Positions 12,480 through 25,499 of a stretch of DNA of 64,000 nt are shown in pieces. The translations under genes were made by a program, and so were the position numbers. The notes beneath the pieces were generated by a model that searched no databases, was not told the origin of the DNA, and saw only the letters and a list, made by a program, of their open reading frames with translations. The DNA comes from Paragonimus skrjabini miyazakii (Eukaryota > Platyhelminthes > Trematoda > Plagiorchiida > Troglotrematidae): the NCBI GenBank assembly GCA_014338405.1, contig JTDE01000191.1, forward strand, positions 1-64,000, given 5' to 3'. Positions within the stretch are counted from its first letter, which is position 1. Every line of letters starts with the position of its first letter.

Positions 12480-13198
12480 TGTTCGCAGTCACCTGTATAT
12501 GCTAATTTTTTCGCTTTTCTTGATTATGTTACGGTTGACAGGAATGCTTATATACAACGACACCGTTTGTTCATAGGTGTATACTACTTAAGTGCAAGCA
12601 TGCGTTAAGTCATTTTAGCGTGATAACATTTATGGGGGTCACAAGGTAAGCATTAGTCAAGATTCTGAATGATGCCTATCACCTCAACTGAGGAGGCAGT
12701 AATGCGAGGCATCCGGTTTCTAAATCTGACTATTATTTTTCACAAATCTCACTTTAGTAGATCCACAGTACTGCTTGGGTCAAGACAGGAATAAACGTTC
12801 CAATGATGCATGCAGGCCTGACAGCCCAGGTGAATCCACGCCATTGTGTTAGAGTCAAGTTAGGTCATATTTCAGTGAACAGCAACAAAAAATGAATTCA
12901 ACCGTCGTCCATGTGTATACGTACTCTTAAATTTCATTCTGGGAAGCAGTTGTTGCATGAATGAATGCTTTTTATAGATATTGCAGTCGCCAGAAAATGC
13001 ACAACATTTGATACTTTGAAGAAAAGTGTTTCTAAACATATTATTGGAACCGTTTTATAATCTTTTAGTCAGGTTTTACATCGCTTGCTTACTCTACATG
13101 ATAACGAACTTTCCAGAATACTCATTAGTAACCAGGTACTGTTTTACGGCTATTGCAAAATTGCATTCGGTACATTGATACACTTCACCATAATTACT
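12480..13198. other. no supportable gene
   Basis: AT-rich sequence with no recognised repeat or exon signal. Confidence 0.4.
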
Positions 13199-13447
13199 TT
13201 AAACTCTGGTTAATACACCGTTCTCCAATGTTTGCAGTAAACAAAGGCAACACTGTTGAGCTTTCATTACTTCTGAATAAAATAATATCTGATTAAGCAA
13301 TATATTTTTCTGTTTAAAATCGAATGTTTGAACTTCTAAGTAGTTTGTTCCCGTTATGCAGTAATTGATCAATATAAACTTGAACATTTCATCTTTCGAG
13401 ATCAATTCTCCATTTATGCTCACTTTCATACGGCAATCGCATTCCAA
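13199..13447 (-). CDS. candidate small ORF or exon, ~75-82 codons
   Basis: The frame is open upstream of 13447; the first ATG gives a protein of about 75 residues starting MKVSINGELISKDEMFKFIL, ending in TAA at 13199. The acidic and lysine content looks more protein-like than most frames here, with a cysteine cluster (QQCCLC) near the end. There is no clear acceptor upstream and no AATAAA close downstream. It could be chance. Confidence 0.22.
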   Translation of the reverse strand: MECDCRMKVSINGELISKDEMFKFILINYCITGTNYLEVQTFDFKQKNILLNQILFYSEVMKAQQCCLCLLQTLENGVLTRV

Positions 13448-13449
13448 AG

Positions 13450-16443
13450 GTGGATATTGATGTTTCGTGGGTCTTATTTAAATGGTGTGCCAAACGTTTT
13501 CGTTTACTTAAGTTCCATGTAAGTATTTGAGAAGATCTAGCATAACGTTTGTGTAGCTTCTTGAATAATCGTGTAAGATTATATCACACTAGACTGGGAA
13601 CAGTGCTATATACATTTCTTTCGTCTGCCTGTTTATTTAAACAGCTATTCATCTAAGTTTCTCCTACTTCTAACCACCAGATCCACTCAACTGAGATAAG
13701 AGCAGAGGGCGTATACCCATATTCAAGTAATATTATTAAACATTATTTTGTTTGTTGGTTTGCTCCGATTGCTAATTGCAATGTGACCTGACCCCGTCCA
13801 TTCACTGATCGTAGTTCTATATTTTTTCAACATCTTCAAAGTTAATTGGTTTGGAGTCAGTCACAACTTTTTCCGTTAAACCGGTGCACGTTAAAGTGAT
13901 TACCTCGGTACACAGGACAACTGGGCATATCGTAAGAAAATTATCCGCAAACGTTCAAGCTATTGCCAAATCGTCCAAAGAGTAACATCAGAAACCAACT
14001 GCTTTGTCCAACGTAATAGTTAGCAAGTTGATTTTATACTTTCAAAAATCTGTAAATCAGCTGGATAGATTGAGAAGACTGGCCACATTGCTGTCTTGTA
14101 TATTCTGATGACTGCAACATCGTCCCAACAGTAACGTTTGTCAACTGTGGTAGAAGTTTAAGAACCATTGCCATTTCTGTTCGCAGTTTTGTGTCAAATG
14201 ACAGACTACAACTTGAACAGATCAACAGCCTTAATCCAGATTAACGATTATTTTACAATTTTGTCATTGTTGTTGCATTGCAAATAAAAGAAAAGTTTCC
14301 CGCATGATCGTTCGGTCAGACTTGAAAATTGATAACAAGAAAGGAACAGTCCAAAGTTTCCTGCATTTTCATGTAAATTTTTAGCGAATTCACACAAAAA
14401 ATTTCAGCCTAAGGCTAACGATATTGGTGTTATACTATATTGTTTAACCCAAACTCATCCTGATATTAATCACTTGAACTAAGCGACCCCGTATGCTGCT
14501 GTGTTATAAAGAGAATTCGTCACATGTGAATATTTTATCAAGTAGTCCTAGTTGCTGCAACTTGAGCAAACAGTCACAACATCGTTCCCACACTGCCAGT
14601 TCAGTGATAACCGCGACACATATGGCATGTTAAGAATTCTCATATTCACAGTCCAACTAACAAACGAACAAATCAATCGAAAGAAATGATAAATTAATTT
14701 GGAGCTTGAGTGTGACAATCAAGACGTGAGATTGCATTCTAAATAAATGGCAATTTGTAGGTTGTGAACGGGAAGGCAACGAAAAATAAATTTTCATTTT
14801 AGTTAGGTTTTCGTTCCGTGCAGTGGATAGAAAGTGTTTTGAAAACAAATAATCCATCTGCCGGCGATTTTCGAAGACACAAGGCAGGTTTTGTTTGAAT
14901 AAACCGGCAGTCTCATTGCACAGTTTTTGACCGATATTTATGTTTCACAGAAGAGCTATCCATCTAGACTTTGTTCAAAATATACTGTACTCTTGTTCTC
15001 CCAGCCGTTGTTAACTCGATTACATTGAGAAAACTACAAGTTGGTTATTAGAAATAAACCATAAGCGCCTCACACTCTATTAACACTTGTAATCGAAGAA
15101 AGTCGACAGTGGCATTCTAAATCATGGACAAAGTTTACCAAGACCACTCCAGAGTGTTAATGTATACGACAATTAAACACAATACCACCAGATGCCACAC
15201 CTTATGCCTCCTAAAGTAAAAGTAACCGTCTTGGCCAATTATTTCTGAGCCATTTGTAACATGGGCAAACAAACACTACTTGATATTGACAAGCACATAT
15301 CTCATGGTGGTCGTGTGCAGCGCTCACGCGCATGTATTAATATTCTCACTCACCATCGATAGAGTGTATGATCTGTCTTATATTTGTGATATGACAATCT
15401 ACTTGACTTGTTTCGATTTTCGTACAAAATTCGCACATACCATAATTGCATATGCCCCATGAGAACTGCAAGTTAGAATTTATACAAATTCCATGGGAAT
15501 ATGGGCAGAAAGTAAAAAATATTCGATCGTTCCACGGAGAAGTACTTGTGAACAATTCTTAGGAGGATGGAAATTGATTGTTCGTTAACTTAGACCCTGC
15601 TAAACAGGTGATTCATATTGTGGGTGCATGAAACATGATGACATTACCAAACGCTGTTGGTAAGGAAATGATAACAATCCAATTGGTCAATTATGAAATG
15701 TCTTCACACGAACGTAAACTGATGCTGTCAATGTTCAGGAGGCTTTTTGTTCCTCAAAAGAAATGAACCTATAAGCAAAAGGGCAATCGGAAACTCCTCC
15801 GCGAGATTACTCAAGTCGTAGGCATCATGCTCGCCTCATGTCACAAGGATCAAACCACAGTTACCTGAAAGGACGAAAATGGATACTGCTAATGCGTCCC
15901 AGTAATGAGTAGAAGTTATTTACGGAGCTTCACTCAGAAATGTAGTGGGCGATAAGCCATTAAAAGTTCAAAGTGTTTAGTTCATAACTTTGTGCGATTG
16001 CCGAGCATCTATTCCTACCCAGTCTAATATTTTCTAATAGAGTTTTATATGGTAGAACGTGGAGTGCTGTATGAAAGACACGTTGGAATTAACGTACTCA
16101 TTAACGAATTTTGAGCGGATGTTAAGGTTATTAACTACGAATGTTCGCTCTCTCACATCCACACTGAGAACGTGTGTTCATATTGTAGAATAACTTGGGT
16201 GCAACCAGTGATCACTAAGGAGGATTACACTTTCCGTTCCAGGTGACCAGTTTTGGGACCAAGTTGTAGAACACATTGAACGGATGTAGAATGTGTCAAC
16301 TTTTTTGCAGAATGGTGGGCTTGCGTTCTGGGCCATTATAACAACATTGCCAATTACCTCAGACACACTTCTACCGACAGTGTTGAAGACTGCCAGAAAC
16401 AAAAATTACTCCTCAAGTACATGATGAAACGGTAAAAGCCTAG
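13450..16443. other. no supportable gene
   Basis: At about 13515 a strong GTAAGT donor follows a short plus-strand frame containing DVSWVLFKWCAKRFRLLKFH. The frame is open for only about 45 codons and has only a weak acceptor. The rest contains short random-looking frames. Confidence 0.4.
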
Positions 16444-16875
16444 AACATTTGCACAACCAGGCTGACAAGAAACCATCACGCAGTTCAAGTGACCTTAATT
16501 TACCTGCAATTCACGAAGGTTGGTTGGGTGATGACCAACACTACTGAACTGTTAGCCATTTCAAATTTAGAAGAAAAGAGTGACAACGGACACCTGTGTC
16601 ACAAACCAGTAAAGATCGGTATGCTATGTTCTCATTTGCTGAGTCAGAAAGTGCCTAATGACTCAAACGAGTGTTGGTTATCAATGCGTTCGGCAGAGAT
16701 TCGGACGAAAGAAAAGTTTTTATCCTCAACAATAGCTGTCTTAACACCAACTCATATAAACGTTTGTGAAAGCATTGCACACTCCAGGCAGCACAGTGTT
16801 GTTGGTCCGCAATTGTTCCCAAACAGATTTCAGTTGTTCGATATGGACATCAAAAGATGGGAATGTGTGTTGTAG
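16444..16875 (+). CDS. long open frame, 143 codons, coding status doubtful
   Basis: The frame is open from a TAG at 16441 to a TAG at 16873, one of the longest stop-free runs in the window. It contains TTELLAISNLEEKSDNGHLC and IRTKEKFLSSTIAVLTPTHI. Cysteine and histidine are rather frequent, as in translated random sequence, and no strong splice signal frames it. Other frames of 64-69 codons overlap it, so there is no clear winner. Confidence 0.18.
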   Translation, partial: NICTTRLTRNHHAVQVTLIYLQFTKVGWVMTNTTELLAISNLEEKSDNGHLCHKPVKIGMLCSHLLSQKVPNDSNECWLSMRSAEIRTKEKFLSSTIAVLTPTHINVCESIAHSRQHSVVGPQLFPNRFQLFDMDIKRWECVL

Positions 16876-16979
16876 CAAAAACGGTGAATTGTTAAACGGG
16901 TTAACGGCAATCTTCAAATTACTTGTAGATAGCATGCAAGCAATTAGAAAAACGTTGCGGACAAACTTTTCCTAAGAAT

Positions 16980-18246
16980 TGTAACATTGTTTGCTAACAA
17001 TGTGGTTAGTTGCTAACCTGATGGGAGGAGAGCTGAATGTGTGATCCTAAAAATGTTTAATGGCCACTTGGCAAAGTCTTATTCTAGTTCACATAAGTTT
17101 AGTTCTTGCGATGAAATGAATCTGGTTTACTTAGGCTAAGTTGTTCTACACACGTTATGCATTAATTCTGAGGACCCTCTTCCTCCGGAAATGTCCGTAT
17201 TTAGTCGTTGGCCTAGTGAGGAAGTCCGTAAATCTTTGCGCGCCAAAAAGTATAATATTTACGTATTTTATTATAATGAAGGCTTATAAGAATGTCAGTT
17301 ACCCAGCATCGAAAGTTGATTACCTCGGACGTTTCGATTGTCGTCAGAAACCATGTCTGAGAACAGTTAGTGGAAATTAGAGGAGTAATACTTTTTTGTT
17401 TCCACACGAGAAAATAAAAAATAAACAATTCAAACGTTCCTTTCGAATAGTTTTGTTTACACAAACTGCGGTCTCTTGACGTTTCACAAGTCAATTATGC
17501 AGTTTTAATTAGTAACTTTTGATTACATTCAAAAAATAAAACAAAAAACTTCATGTCAGTGCAAATCTATTGACCAACCAAATGTCACACAACGTTTCCA
17601 AATGCTTATCATAAAGAGGGAACAAATTCTTTGAGAAAATAGTTTTTACTTACATCACACTGTGTTATTTACAAAATAAAATGGTTAAAACATATTGACA
17701 GAAGGCAAACGGTTTGAAGACAAATTCGATAAGTACCAGAGAGAAAAAAATGTTTCCATTTCTGATGATTTGAATCACCTCTTCTTTTGTGTTTTTTTAT
17801 TTCTGCCCATACTGATAATTCTTAAATGGACTTATGCAAATTGGTGTGGTGTTCAAGCAGTAATTTCAATCGGATGAGTAAATAATTAAACAAAGCTTTG
17901 TTAACTCAACGATTGAAATACTCGCCATCCGGACTACTCGTTTAGAGATGCTAAGATAAAAACGGCACACATTGCAAGCAAAAAATAGATCAGGTGTTTG
18001 CTGTAAATCATCACTTCAAGAATGGAATATTAATTGTAAGTATAAAACTGTTATGTAAACAGATAAAGCGGGAAACATCCAAGTTTGTTAACCCCCCCCC
18101 CTCATATGGTACGCGTTTGCCTTCAAGTCAAATCATTATTTGATTATCACACAATATAATCAAGAACTTTAATGTTATTCAGTTAAACGTATCATATAAA
18201 TCGTATGTACAAATTTCGGCGTTAAAAATTCAATTTTATGGGAATC
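16980..18246. other. no supportable gene; C10 tract at 18092-18101
   Basis: Overlapping frames of 79 and 93 codons on opposite strands at 17.14-17.49 kb have no splice context. A run of ten C sits at 18092-18101, unusual in this AT-rich background but explainable as a mononucleotide repeat or an assembly artefact. Confidence 0.4.
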
Positions 18247-18457
18247 CTAAAAAACAAAATCGATAAATAAGTCTACCGCTTCAAGGTTTTCATTACTTTG
18301 TTGTTTCTCTTCAATTTTATATTGTCCACTCTCATCCTGTACATTTGAAACCGCAGCTGATTTAAGCTGCCTTGTTTGTGATTCATTTGTACTCTGCATA
18401 TTACTTGTAGGTTTAAATGAATATATAACTCGAGTAATGTGAGTGGACGCCTTTCCA
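18247..18457 (-). CDS. candidate terminal exon, 69 codons, hydrophilic C-terminus
   Basis: On the minus strand a textbook acceptor (CTTCCCCTCTATTTTCG, then TTTTTCTTACACTTTTTAG) opens this exon at 18457. After one completing base the frame starts GKASTHITRVIYSFKPTSNM, passes through a polar segment rich in Q, E, S and N (QYKIEEKQQSNENLEAV) and ends with TAG at 18247. There is no cysteine or tryptophan and many acidic and glutamine residues, unlike translated random AT-rich DNA. It looks like the C-terminal tail of a protein whose upstream exons lie to the right or outside the window. No family was recognised. Confidence 0.42.
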
Positions 18458-20136
18458 CTAAAAAGTGTAAGAAAAACGAAAATAGAGGGGAAGTCAGCAG
18501 CTACGGAAGAATTTCGAATAGATCTGTTTGTGCTTGAATACATACAGTATCTAGTTATTTGCGAATTCAAGCTCGGATACCGTGACTTAGATGTAGGGGG
18601 CCTGATAAAATTCAGCTCACTGTTATTCACTATGTAGCATGACAATGGACACTATGTGGAAGGAACGTTGGCCATACTCAACGGCCAGGGTAATATTTAA
18701 TTTATAGTTTTGGATCAAATACCCCTAAAAAAACGGCTTACTGAGGTGTTTTAAGTATTTTCGAGTGTTCGCCATTTTAATTTCAAGGTTGTGTGATATG
18801 TTTTACATTAGGAGAAAATTTTCATTAAACTTCTGCATTACAAAAGTAAGTCGTCCGTAACCAAATATTAACCCACATATACACTCATTCAGTTTGTTGA
18901 TGAGCTCAACTTTGTCAGAAAACGTGCGTAGGTTTTACTTATCACAAACCAGTAGTTTAATGGATGAGGTTTGATGTGGCATGTAATTACCTCCTAGCAA
19001 TCAATACACGTGATCGACTTTCGTTCACATTTATCATTTTAAGTAACTTTCGTCTAATCAATTCTGAGCATAGACGATAGCGTAGATCATAACAACACCG
19101 TTTTTGAAAACCAAAGGCGCACAATCTACAAAGACCGGGTTATTTCGAAATTGATTTATTGATTAGTCGTAAACAAAGCCAATTAACGTTGGTCCACTAA
19201 TGAGAGTAAAACTGACATCAAATGTGGACGCTCATAGTATGTGTGCATTGTACAGGTATTTTATATAAAACCAAGTAGAATGACGACAAATGCTCCCAAT
19301 CGTCACTCGAAACGAACCTGGTTACGTAGTCACTTATCGAGTAGATAATGTATGTATTTAATTAGGTCTCCGTTAACACGGTTTCACATCAACCAACGCC
19401 TATTCGAAATCATTCTAGTTTACGTTGGTCTGTTTCGTCATGGTTGAAGCAATATGTGGTAGATCGGTTAACAAGTCTCATGGAGTTTAATGTGTTCACT
19501 TAACTCAAGCGGAAAAATATCCGTTGTCTTAGGTGCGTCCTAGTGGGCCAAATGGAACGTAAGCTATTGCCTGAAAAAATAAGAATTGATTTTTGTTCGG
19601 CCTATCGTTTTGTTTATTTACTGTGAATGGTTTTTGGCGAAACCTCCACTTTAGATAAAGACGTACTCCAAGTTCAGATCAAATATTCTACTCCCTTGTT
19701 TTGAATGGAGGCATTAGTCAGATTTGTTGGAACTGACTCGAAACTCTGACTTTTGTAGCAGCAACTACTGACTTGGATCAACCCAACATAAAAATAGGCC
19801 CAGTGAATATGCGGCAAAAAGATTTGTTTGAAATAGCACGAAAGCATCTGCTTACTACTCGTCTACATGTCTACATCCAACACTGACTCTTCAATCGCCG
19901 TTCTCAATTTGGTGTTCAAAAATTTGTCGTTAGCTTTCTGACGTTAACTGCAGACAGTGAATCAGTTCACATTTGGAGAGTTATCCGTGTGTTGAGCTAT
20001 ATGGTGATCCCTTCACTTGTTTCAATTGCAAGAATTCGCTTCAAAAACGTAACTCGCGTAATTTTCCGTTTTCAAAGGACAAGCAGGCATTGCCACAGCG
20101 CTTCATATTACCAGCTTTTACTAGTTTTTTTAATAG
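18458..20136. other. no supportable gene
   Basis: AT-rich sequence with only short frames; nothing recognised on either strand. Confidence 0.4.
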
Positions 20137-20304
20137 GTTCTAACAAACGCACAAAAAATAGATCTGAAACTATTTTATCCGTTACATAAATGTACGTGTC
20201 ATAAAACTCTTCATCCGTTTACTGAACGGACCACGTATTTAAGGTGGTCTTTGACCATCACGAAGTCAGGAACGTCTGTATGTGGACTATTGGAATCTGC
20301 TTAG
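20137..20304 (+). CDS. candidate terminal exon, 55 codons
   Basis: The acceptor-like CTAGTTTTTTTAATAG precedes an in-phase open frame of 55 codons closed by TAG at 20302. It starts VLTNAQKIDLKLFYPLHKCT and continues with HPFTERTTYLRWSLTITK. It has no ATG, as expected for an internal or terminal exon. A GTGGTC donor-like site near 20242 is an alternative end. The product is unknown. Good acceptors followed by about 50 open codons can arise by chance a few times in a window this size. Confidence 0.27.
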   Translation, partial: VLTNAQKIDLKLFYPLHKCTCHKTLHPFTERTTYLRWSLTITKSGTSVCGLLESA

Positions 20305-22353
20305 TCAGATACGTAAGGGTCTGCTGTAAGCTAAGTTGAATGTCAATTTTCCGAAACAATCCAATTCCCCATGTGTTTTGACATCAGATCAGTGATTTTC
20401 GGCTCATCAGTTATTCCAGCAGTTGCAAATGTCGTAATTCAGGCAAGCAAATATTGTCTGGCTAGTCCTTTTGAAATAGATTTTAAGTGGTGCGCATCAC
20501 TGAGGGTTTGCAGGCATAACCGCCTTAGCTAGCAAACTTCGTCTACTTTTTGGGCTAGAAAATATCTATGGACTGTAGACACTGGATATATGTCAAAGCG
20601 TGTGAGTATTTTTCAGATCTAGTGGCATTTCTTTCGTACGTAAGAGCGGTTGAGAAAACCACAGTTTTACTCATGTTAACACAAAACGTTTGATCGCAAG
20701 TTGAACCATAAATATTTCCAGTTGTTTGTCATATACCGTTAAGAAACGTTCACATCAAAATCCAATTTGTTGATGAGTTACTTAGCCCATTTTAGTCTAT
20801 ACTTGCAATAGATTGGAACATCCGTGTGCACATTACTGCCTTTTACTACCTACACCGCCGAAACCCAGTTTAACATAATTGTGCTGTTTACATCAGAACG
20901 TTATATAACTATCTATTAGTAATTGGGAATTCATCGGCCGTTCCCTTTGAAGTTTAACCAATGCAAGAAAATGAATTACCCTCCAAAGCACAATTCAAAG
21001 TTGCCTGTCGTTTTCCGGGGCGACCGGCTGACAACTTGCCTGAATCTGAAGGCTGTGGATCAGATGTGTGCCATGTTTGAGTGGTAGATATAAAGCACAT
21101 CAGAAAGTGCAGACTTACACATTATGTGTGGAATTTTGAAGCAAAATGGAATGTTTATGTTATGCAATGAAAAATGAACTTTGCCATGAAATTAACCTGA
21201 GGTATATTATATAAGGCTAGAAAGAGGTTTACCAATATTTTGTTCTCCAGACGAATACATGCATTTACATTATGAGTTTCAGCTGAAATAACGGCCATAA
21301 TTCTACGTATTGAGCTGCGTGAAACATAAATCTTAAAGACATTTCATCATCATAGCTTAGTTCGTATGACATCTGAATGAAGGAAGATAATTAACGGTAT
21401 ATTGCTTCCATTATCTACAACCCACTAAATAAGTTGTAACCAGCAAATTATTTTGAAATTATAAACCAGTGGTGGATAACTGACCCATTTATTTTAGGTG
21501 GTTGAAAATCCCAAACTACTTGTATACTGCCAGCGTGCTAGTAAAAATCGAATGTTACTAAGCTAAATAGCAAAAACTCCCAGAACCCCCAATAAGTCAC
21601 TCATGTTTCACTTCCCCTCTTCAAACTCGTGCAATGGATTCTCTCAGAAAAGACAAAAGGGTAAATTTTTCAGAAGCGACAAGCAAGTGGCCAACGAGTT
21701 TTGAGGTTTTTGGACAAGTAAATCACGTCGATTATCATTGCTTTACTGAGTACAGTTAAACCCGATCTCATATCAGTAAATAACACGACAAATGTACATG
21801 GTAGCTCGTTGATTCGCTATAATAAGCAGCCGATGGCGTTTGATTTATGACTGTGCGCATTCGACTACATCAGCGAACTAGTTAATCAATTTTACAGGTG
21901 TATTGACGTGAGCTTCTAATTGGTATACTCATGTAGTAAGTGAATGCAAAATGTTTTACATCAGTGTATACTATTAATCCAAAAACTCGAGGTAGGTTTA
22001 AAATAAAATTCTTTATAATGTTACAGTAGATACATGCATTTCAATGCAGATTATATCAGCCACTAACTTTGCACTTGAATGAATAGCATGCATTCTGTTG
22101 GGATGATATTGCGTAAACGGAGAAAGGTTTGTTATGATTCCAGATTTACACAGCTGGACAAAAATGGATAGAAGCAAGCGACCAATTTATACTTCACTAC
22201 AGAATAACTAATATAGCAAATCTACCAAAAATATACCAGTTGCTGTCAATGTAATTTCCAATAAAGCTATCTGTCTAATTCAGCACCATTTTTTGGGTGA
22301 AGCGCTGTGACTAAGACGCGAACAAGCTTCAACCTCTGCGGCTCAAACATCAC
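20305..22353. other. no supportable gene
   Basis: Short acceptor- and donor-like motifs occur near 20615-20640 and 21670-21715, but the enclosed segments are 23-44 nt and have no partners. No repeats were recognised. Confidence 0.4.
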
Positions 22354-22545
22354 TTACAAGATTGTCATTTTACCATTGTTGGTGAAGGTACGTTTACTGA
22401 TTAATACTGTAGGGCTGACATCTGGCCGCACCACTAGCAATATGTACTGGTGACCTTGAAATGTGGTGGATGGCAAATTGTGTGAAGCAAAGACATAACA
22501 GCAGTAAACTGATGTTAGCGTTGCACATTGCTGGGCTACCCACAA
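22354..22545 (-). CDS. possible exon, 63 codons
   Basis: A minus-strand frame includes LPSTTFQGHQYILLVVRPDV and ends with TAA; a GTAAAA donor-like site lies just before the end. Upstream AGs (GTTGAACAG, GGTAGCCCAG) lack a pyrimidine tract. Listed only for its reasonable composition. Confidence 0.13.
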   Translation of the reverse strand: MWVAQQCATLTSVYCCYVFASHNLPSTTFQGHQYILLVVRPDVSPTVLISKRTFTNNGKMTIL

Positions 22546-22845
22546 CTAGTTTCTGTTCAACATAACAACGCAAACTAACTCTGAATCGAACACTCTTTTA
22601 TAGTAAAAATCTAGGTGAAACCACTTGTAAGTGAGACCTAGTCATGACTGTTTTACATGACGTTCTATTGTTATCCTACTATGTATTGTTGGTAAAGAAG
22701 ATGAATTCGGTGCTTGGGTTACTCACAAAAATGATTGGCTCTGCTAGTAAGATTATTTCCACATCTTCCTCCCGCTAGTACGCTCGTTCTGATTGCTGGA
22801 AGCTGGTAGTTTTATTATAAGTCATAAATTGGTTGATGAAACTCT

Positions 22846-22911
22846 GTTCAGTTTATTAAAATATGCGGCGCGAACTCGAGCAGTTCTTAATGGACTACCA
22901 ATAAACTGAAC
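22846..22911. repeat. perfect 12-bp inverted repeat
   Basis: GTTCAGTTTATT (22846-22857) is matched exactly by its reverse complement at 22900-22911. The 42-nt loop is GC-rich for this region (GCGGCGCGAACTCGAG). It may be a small cruciform-forming site or MITE relic. Confidence 0.5.
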
Positions 22912-22919
22912 CAGACATA

Positions 22920-25192
22920 CTCCTGACATACAGAACCCTCCTTCACAGACTTCATGTTAAAACTATGCAGTTACAAAGTGTAAAAAGCCAACTTGGTGAA
23001 TGTGCCCTAAATCAACAGTCCACTTGAAGCAGAACAACAGTGTGACATCCAAATATGTTAAATCTCGAACTACCGGCCAAAGATCTTTGTAACAACATTA
23101 GTAATGAATGTAGCCAAGTGCAAACCCGGAGCACACTTACAAGAAACCAAGTCAAGTTTTGAAACAAATAGGTAATAAGCCAAATGTAATGTAAAGCACT
23201 TAAACCTATTAGTTTGCTGCTACTTACTGCAGACTGAAGAACACTTATAGAAAAACGTAAGTAACCACAGTTAGCTAACTTTTTTCCAAAGTTCTCAAAC
23301 TCAACATATCTACAGACCTCTTTTTATTCTGGAGCTTCCAAAATGGATTCCGACCAGAAAGTTTCTTAAAAACCCTAGTAATTGATCGGTCGCACAAAAA
23401 TCTGAACACATGAAACACTTTAGAAATAACTACCGTCAAGCTCAATTTCAGAAGTCGATTTCACAAATCGTGTAGCTTTCTCAAAACGTCCTTGTTTCAA
23501 AACCTTTGTTTACATGTTACATTGAATTATCTCCACCGTTAATCAACTTCCACCCAAGTATATGATCCGATTGTTAGTACAAGCTCTGCAATTCCAGGTT
23601 ACAATATAGCCCTAACCATTGATCATAATTTTCTGGCATAATGGTAAATGGAACTTCAAGCTTCCGATTAAAACCATTAACGACGCAATTCAAGGAGTTA
23701 GATTATGTAGGTACCGTTTTAACTTCATCAGCTACATGTGACAATATTGAATTGATGATGCATTATTGATGGTAGCCGTCCTTCATAGGTTGTTTCACGG
23801 ACACTTGTTACTTTCGCATCCGTTGTATTCACACAGAACTCTGTACACCTGAAGTTACGATGACAGTGTTCCAATTATTGGGTGCTGAGGTACTTATAAA
23901 TATACACGTCACCTGAAATGGGATGAAAATAGTTATTCTGCAATGCTTTTGAATAAGTCGGCACAGATAATTATTCAGTTTTATATATAAAGTTTTATGT
24001 GAAAATATCTGCAATGCATTGGAGTACCGGCTATCTGCTCGATGACCACTGTTTTCAAATATAGCTTTTTACGCCGTTTGGTTGGTGCGTTTTTACTTCA
24101 ATGGAACATGTGCAAATGGTTCACAGTTTCACTTTTTAAGGTCAGCCATTGATGTATGCACAAAACATTCGTTAACATTAACGGACGCATCTACCTAGCG
24201 TACGTAGACCGCCACAGTTGCAATAAATGTGACTGGGGTCTCACTAAAACTGTTCAGTTATTGATATTTCCAATTTACCTATAATAGCCTTGCTTCAAAC
24301 AATTTGCCTAGTTCTCGGTGATAGAATAAATGCGCTCACTTTATTCCAAATTGGACTAACGATTCAAAACTGGACAATAAGACACTGAGTGCTAAAGCAT
24401 GGTCCGAGGGTGTAACATGCTCACATCACCAAACAAACTAGCGTCAGAGCATTTTTGATCCTTTTACCTTGAACAACATGCAAACGAAGTTGGAATTCGT
24501 TTTGTCCGCACAAAATGAACTGTTTAGGTGATTGTTAATGCCTTGTTAATAACTCAACGGGTTTTTACTTCAAACTTCCGTATAACTGCTTGTGGTTTGA
24601 AGGTTTTAGGCTTAACTCGTCCTCACTAAGCACCAACAGAGTTGCAGGAACCTCTGCTTCAGAACAAATCGCGCAATATTAAACTTTTTTCTCTTCCGTT
24701 TGAGTGCGTAACAATAAACAGTTGTTTAATTGGCCAGGCGTGTGAGAATTCAATTTTTCACAGCACCAATATGGGCACATTCCTATTTGTACGTATAACA
24801 TCTGCTATTGAAAATGAAGCCCCATGAGAGTGGTGTAAAGCATTTGGCCTAAAGATGTACACAAATGTCGGGGAAATGTGTTCGTTTCTTCGGAGACTCT
24901 AGGAACAACCAAACGCCAAACTCGTCAACTTGAATGACTAACTTCGTCGGAATTCTGAACAACTATGATTAACTACAACGTTTTGTGTCCCACGGAATAT
25001 TTTTATACAGTTTTTAGTACAATGTGGAACGACTTTTTGATGACTTGCTCAGCTTGAGTAGTCGTAATAAAGAAGTACTCCGATAAGTAAGACGGTGTTG
25101 AAATGCATCGTGAAAAATAGTCATTTAAATTCACTCTCATAAACTAACAAGCAGCAACAGAACGTTGTCAATAAAATCTTTGTTTTTTCTAG
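22920..25192. other. no supportable gene
   Basis: AT-rich sequence with only short frames and no recognised repeats. Confidence 0.4.
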
Positions 25193-25478
25193 TTATATTG
25201 GCCTTTTCCCCCTTCATACACTGATATTCATCAGAAGTTTTTGTGGCTGGCCTACAATCTTGTAGATTCCCTTCACTGTTACGACAAACAAAATGAGAAG
25301 AGAGGTCAGAAAGCAGTCAATTTCAGTCACTAACCTCTGTTTTGACAGCGTTGGGTTCGACTATTCTGATCCACTCACGTTATCAGCGGATCGCTTGCTG
25401 CGAGGTCGATTTCATGATGTGCTCAAAGGCGATGAGCGAACAAAAGATAAAATCAGCTGCTCAACTTCTATTTGGTAA
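25193..25478 (+). CDS. candidate exon region with two consecutive open frames
   Basis: A strong acceptor (AATCTTTGTTTTTTCTAG) opens at 25193. In phase 0 the frame starts LYWPFPPSYTDIHQKFLWLA and stops with TAA at 25331. Overlapping its end, another frame begins at an ATG at 25293 (context AAAATGA) and runs 61 codons, including VGFDYSDPLTLSADRLLRGR, to TAA at 25476. Both are protein-like. Either the first is 5' leader or exon and the second the start of an ORF, or there is a frameshift near 25.30 kb. No intron of sensible size fits between them. The product is unknown. Confidence 0.3.
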
Positions 25479-25499
25479 TTAAAAAGATCATCGGCCGAC

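Noticed and set aside
18092..18101. C10 homopolymer as a functional element
   Set aside because: Mononucleotide runs are common and error-prone in assemblies; nothing nearby supports a role.
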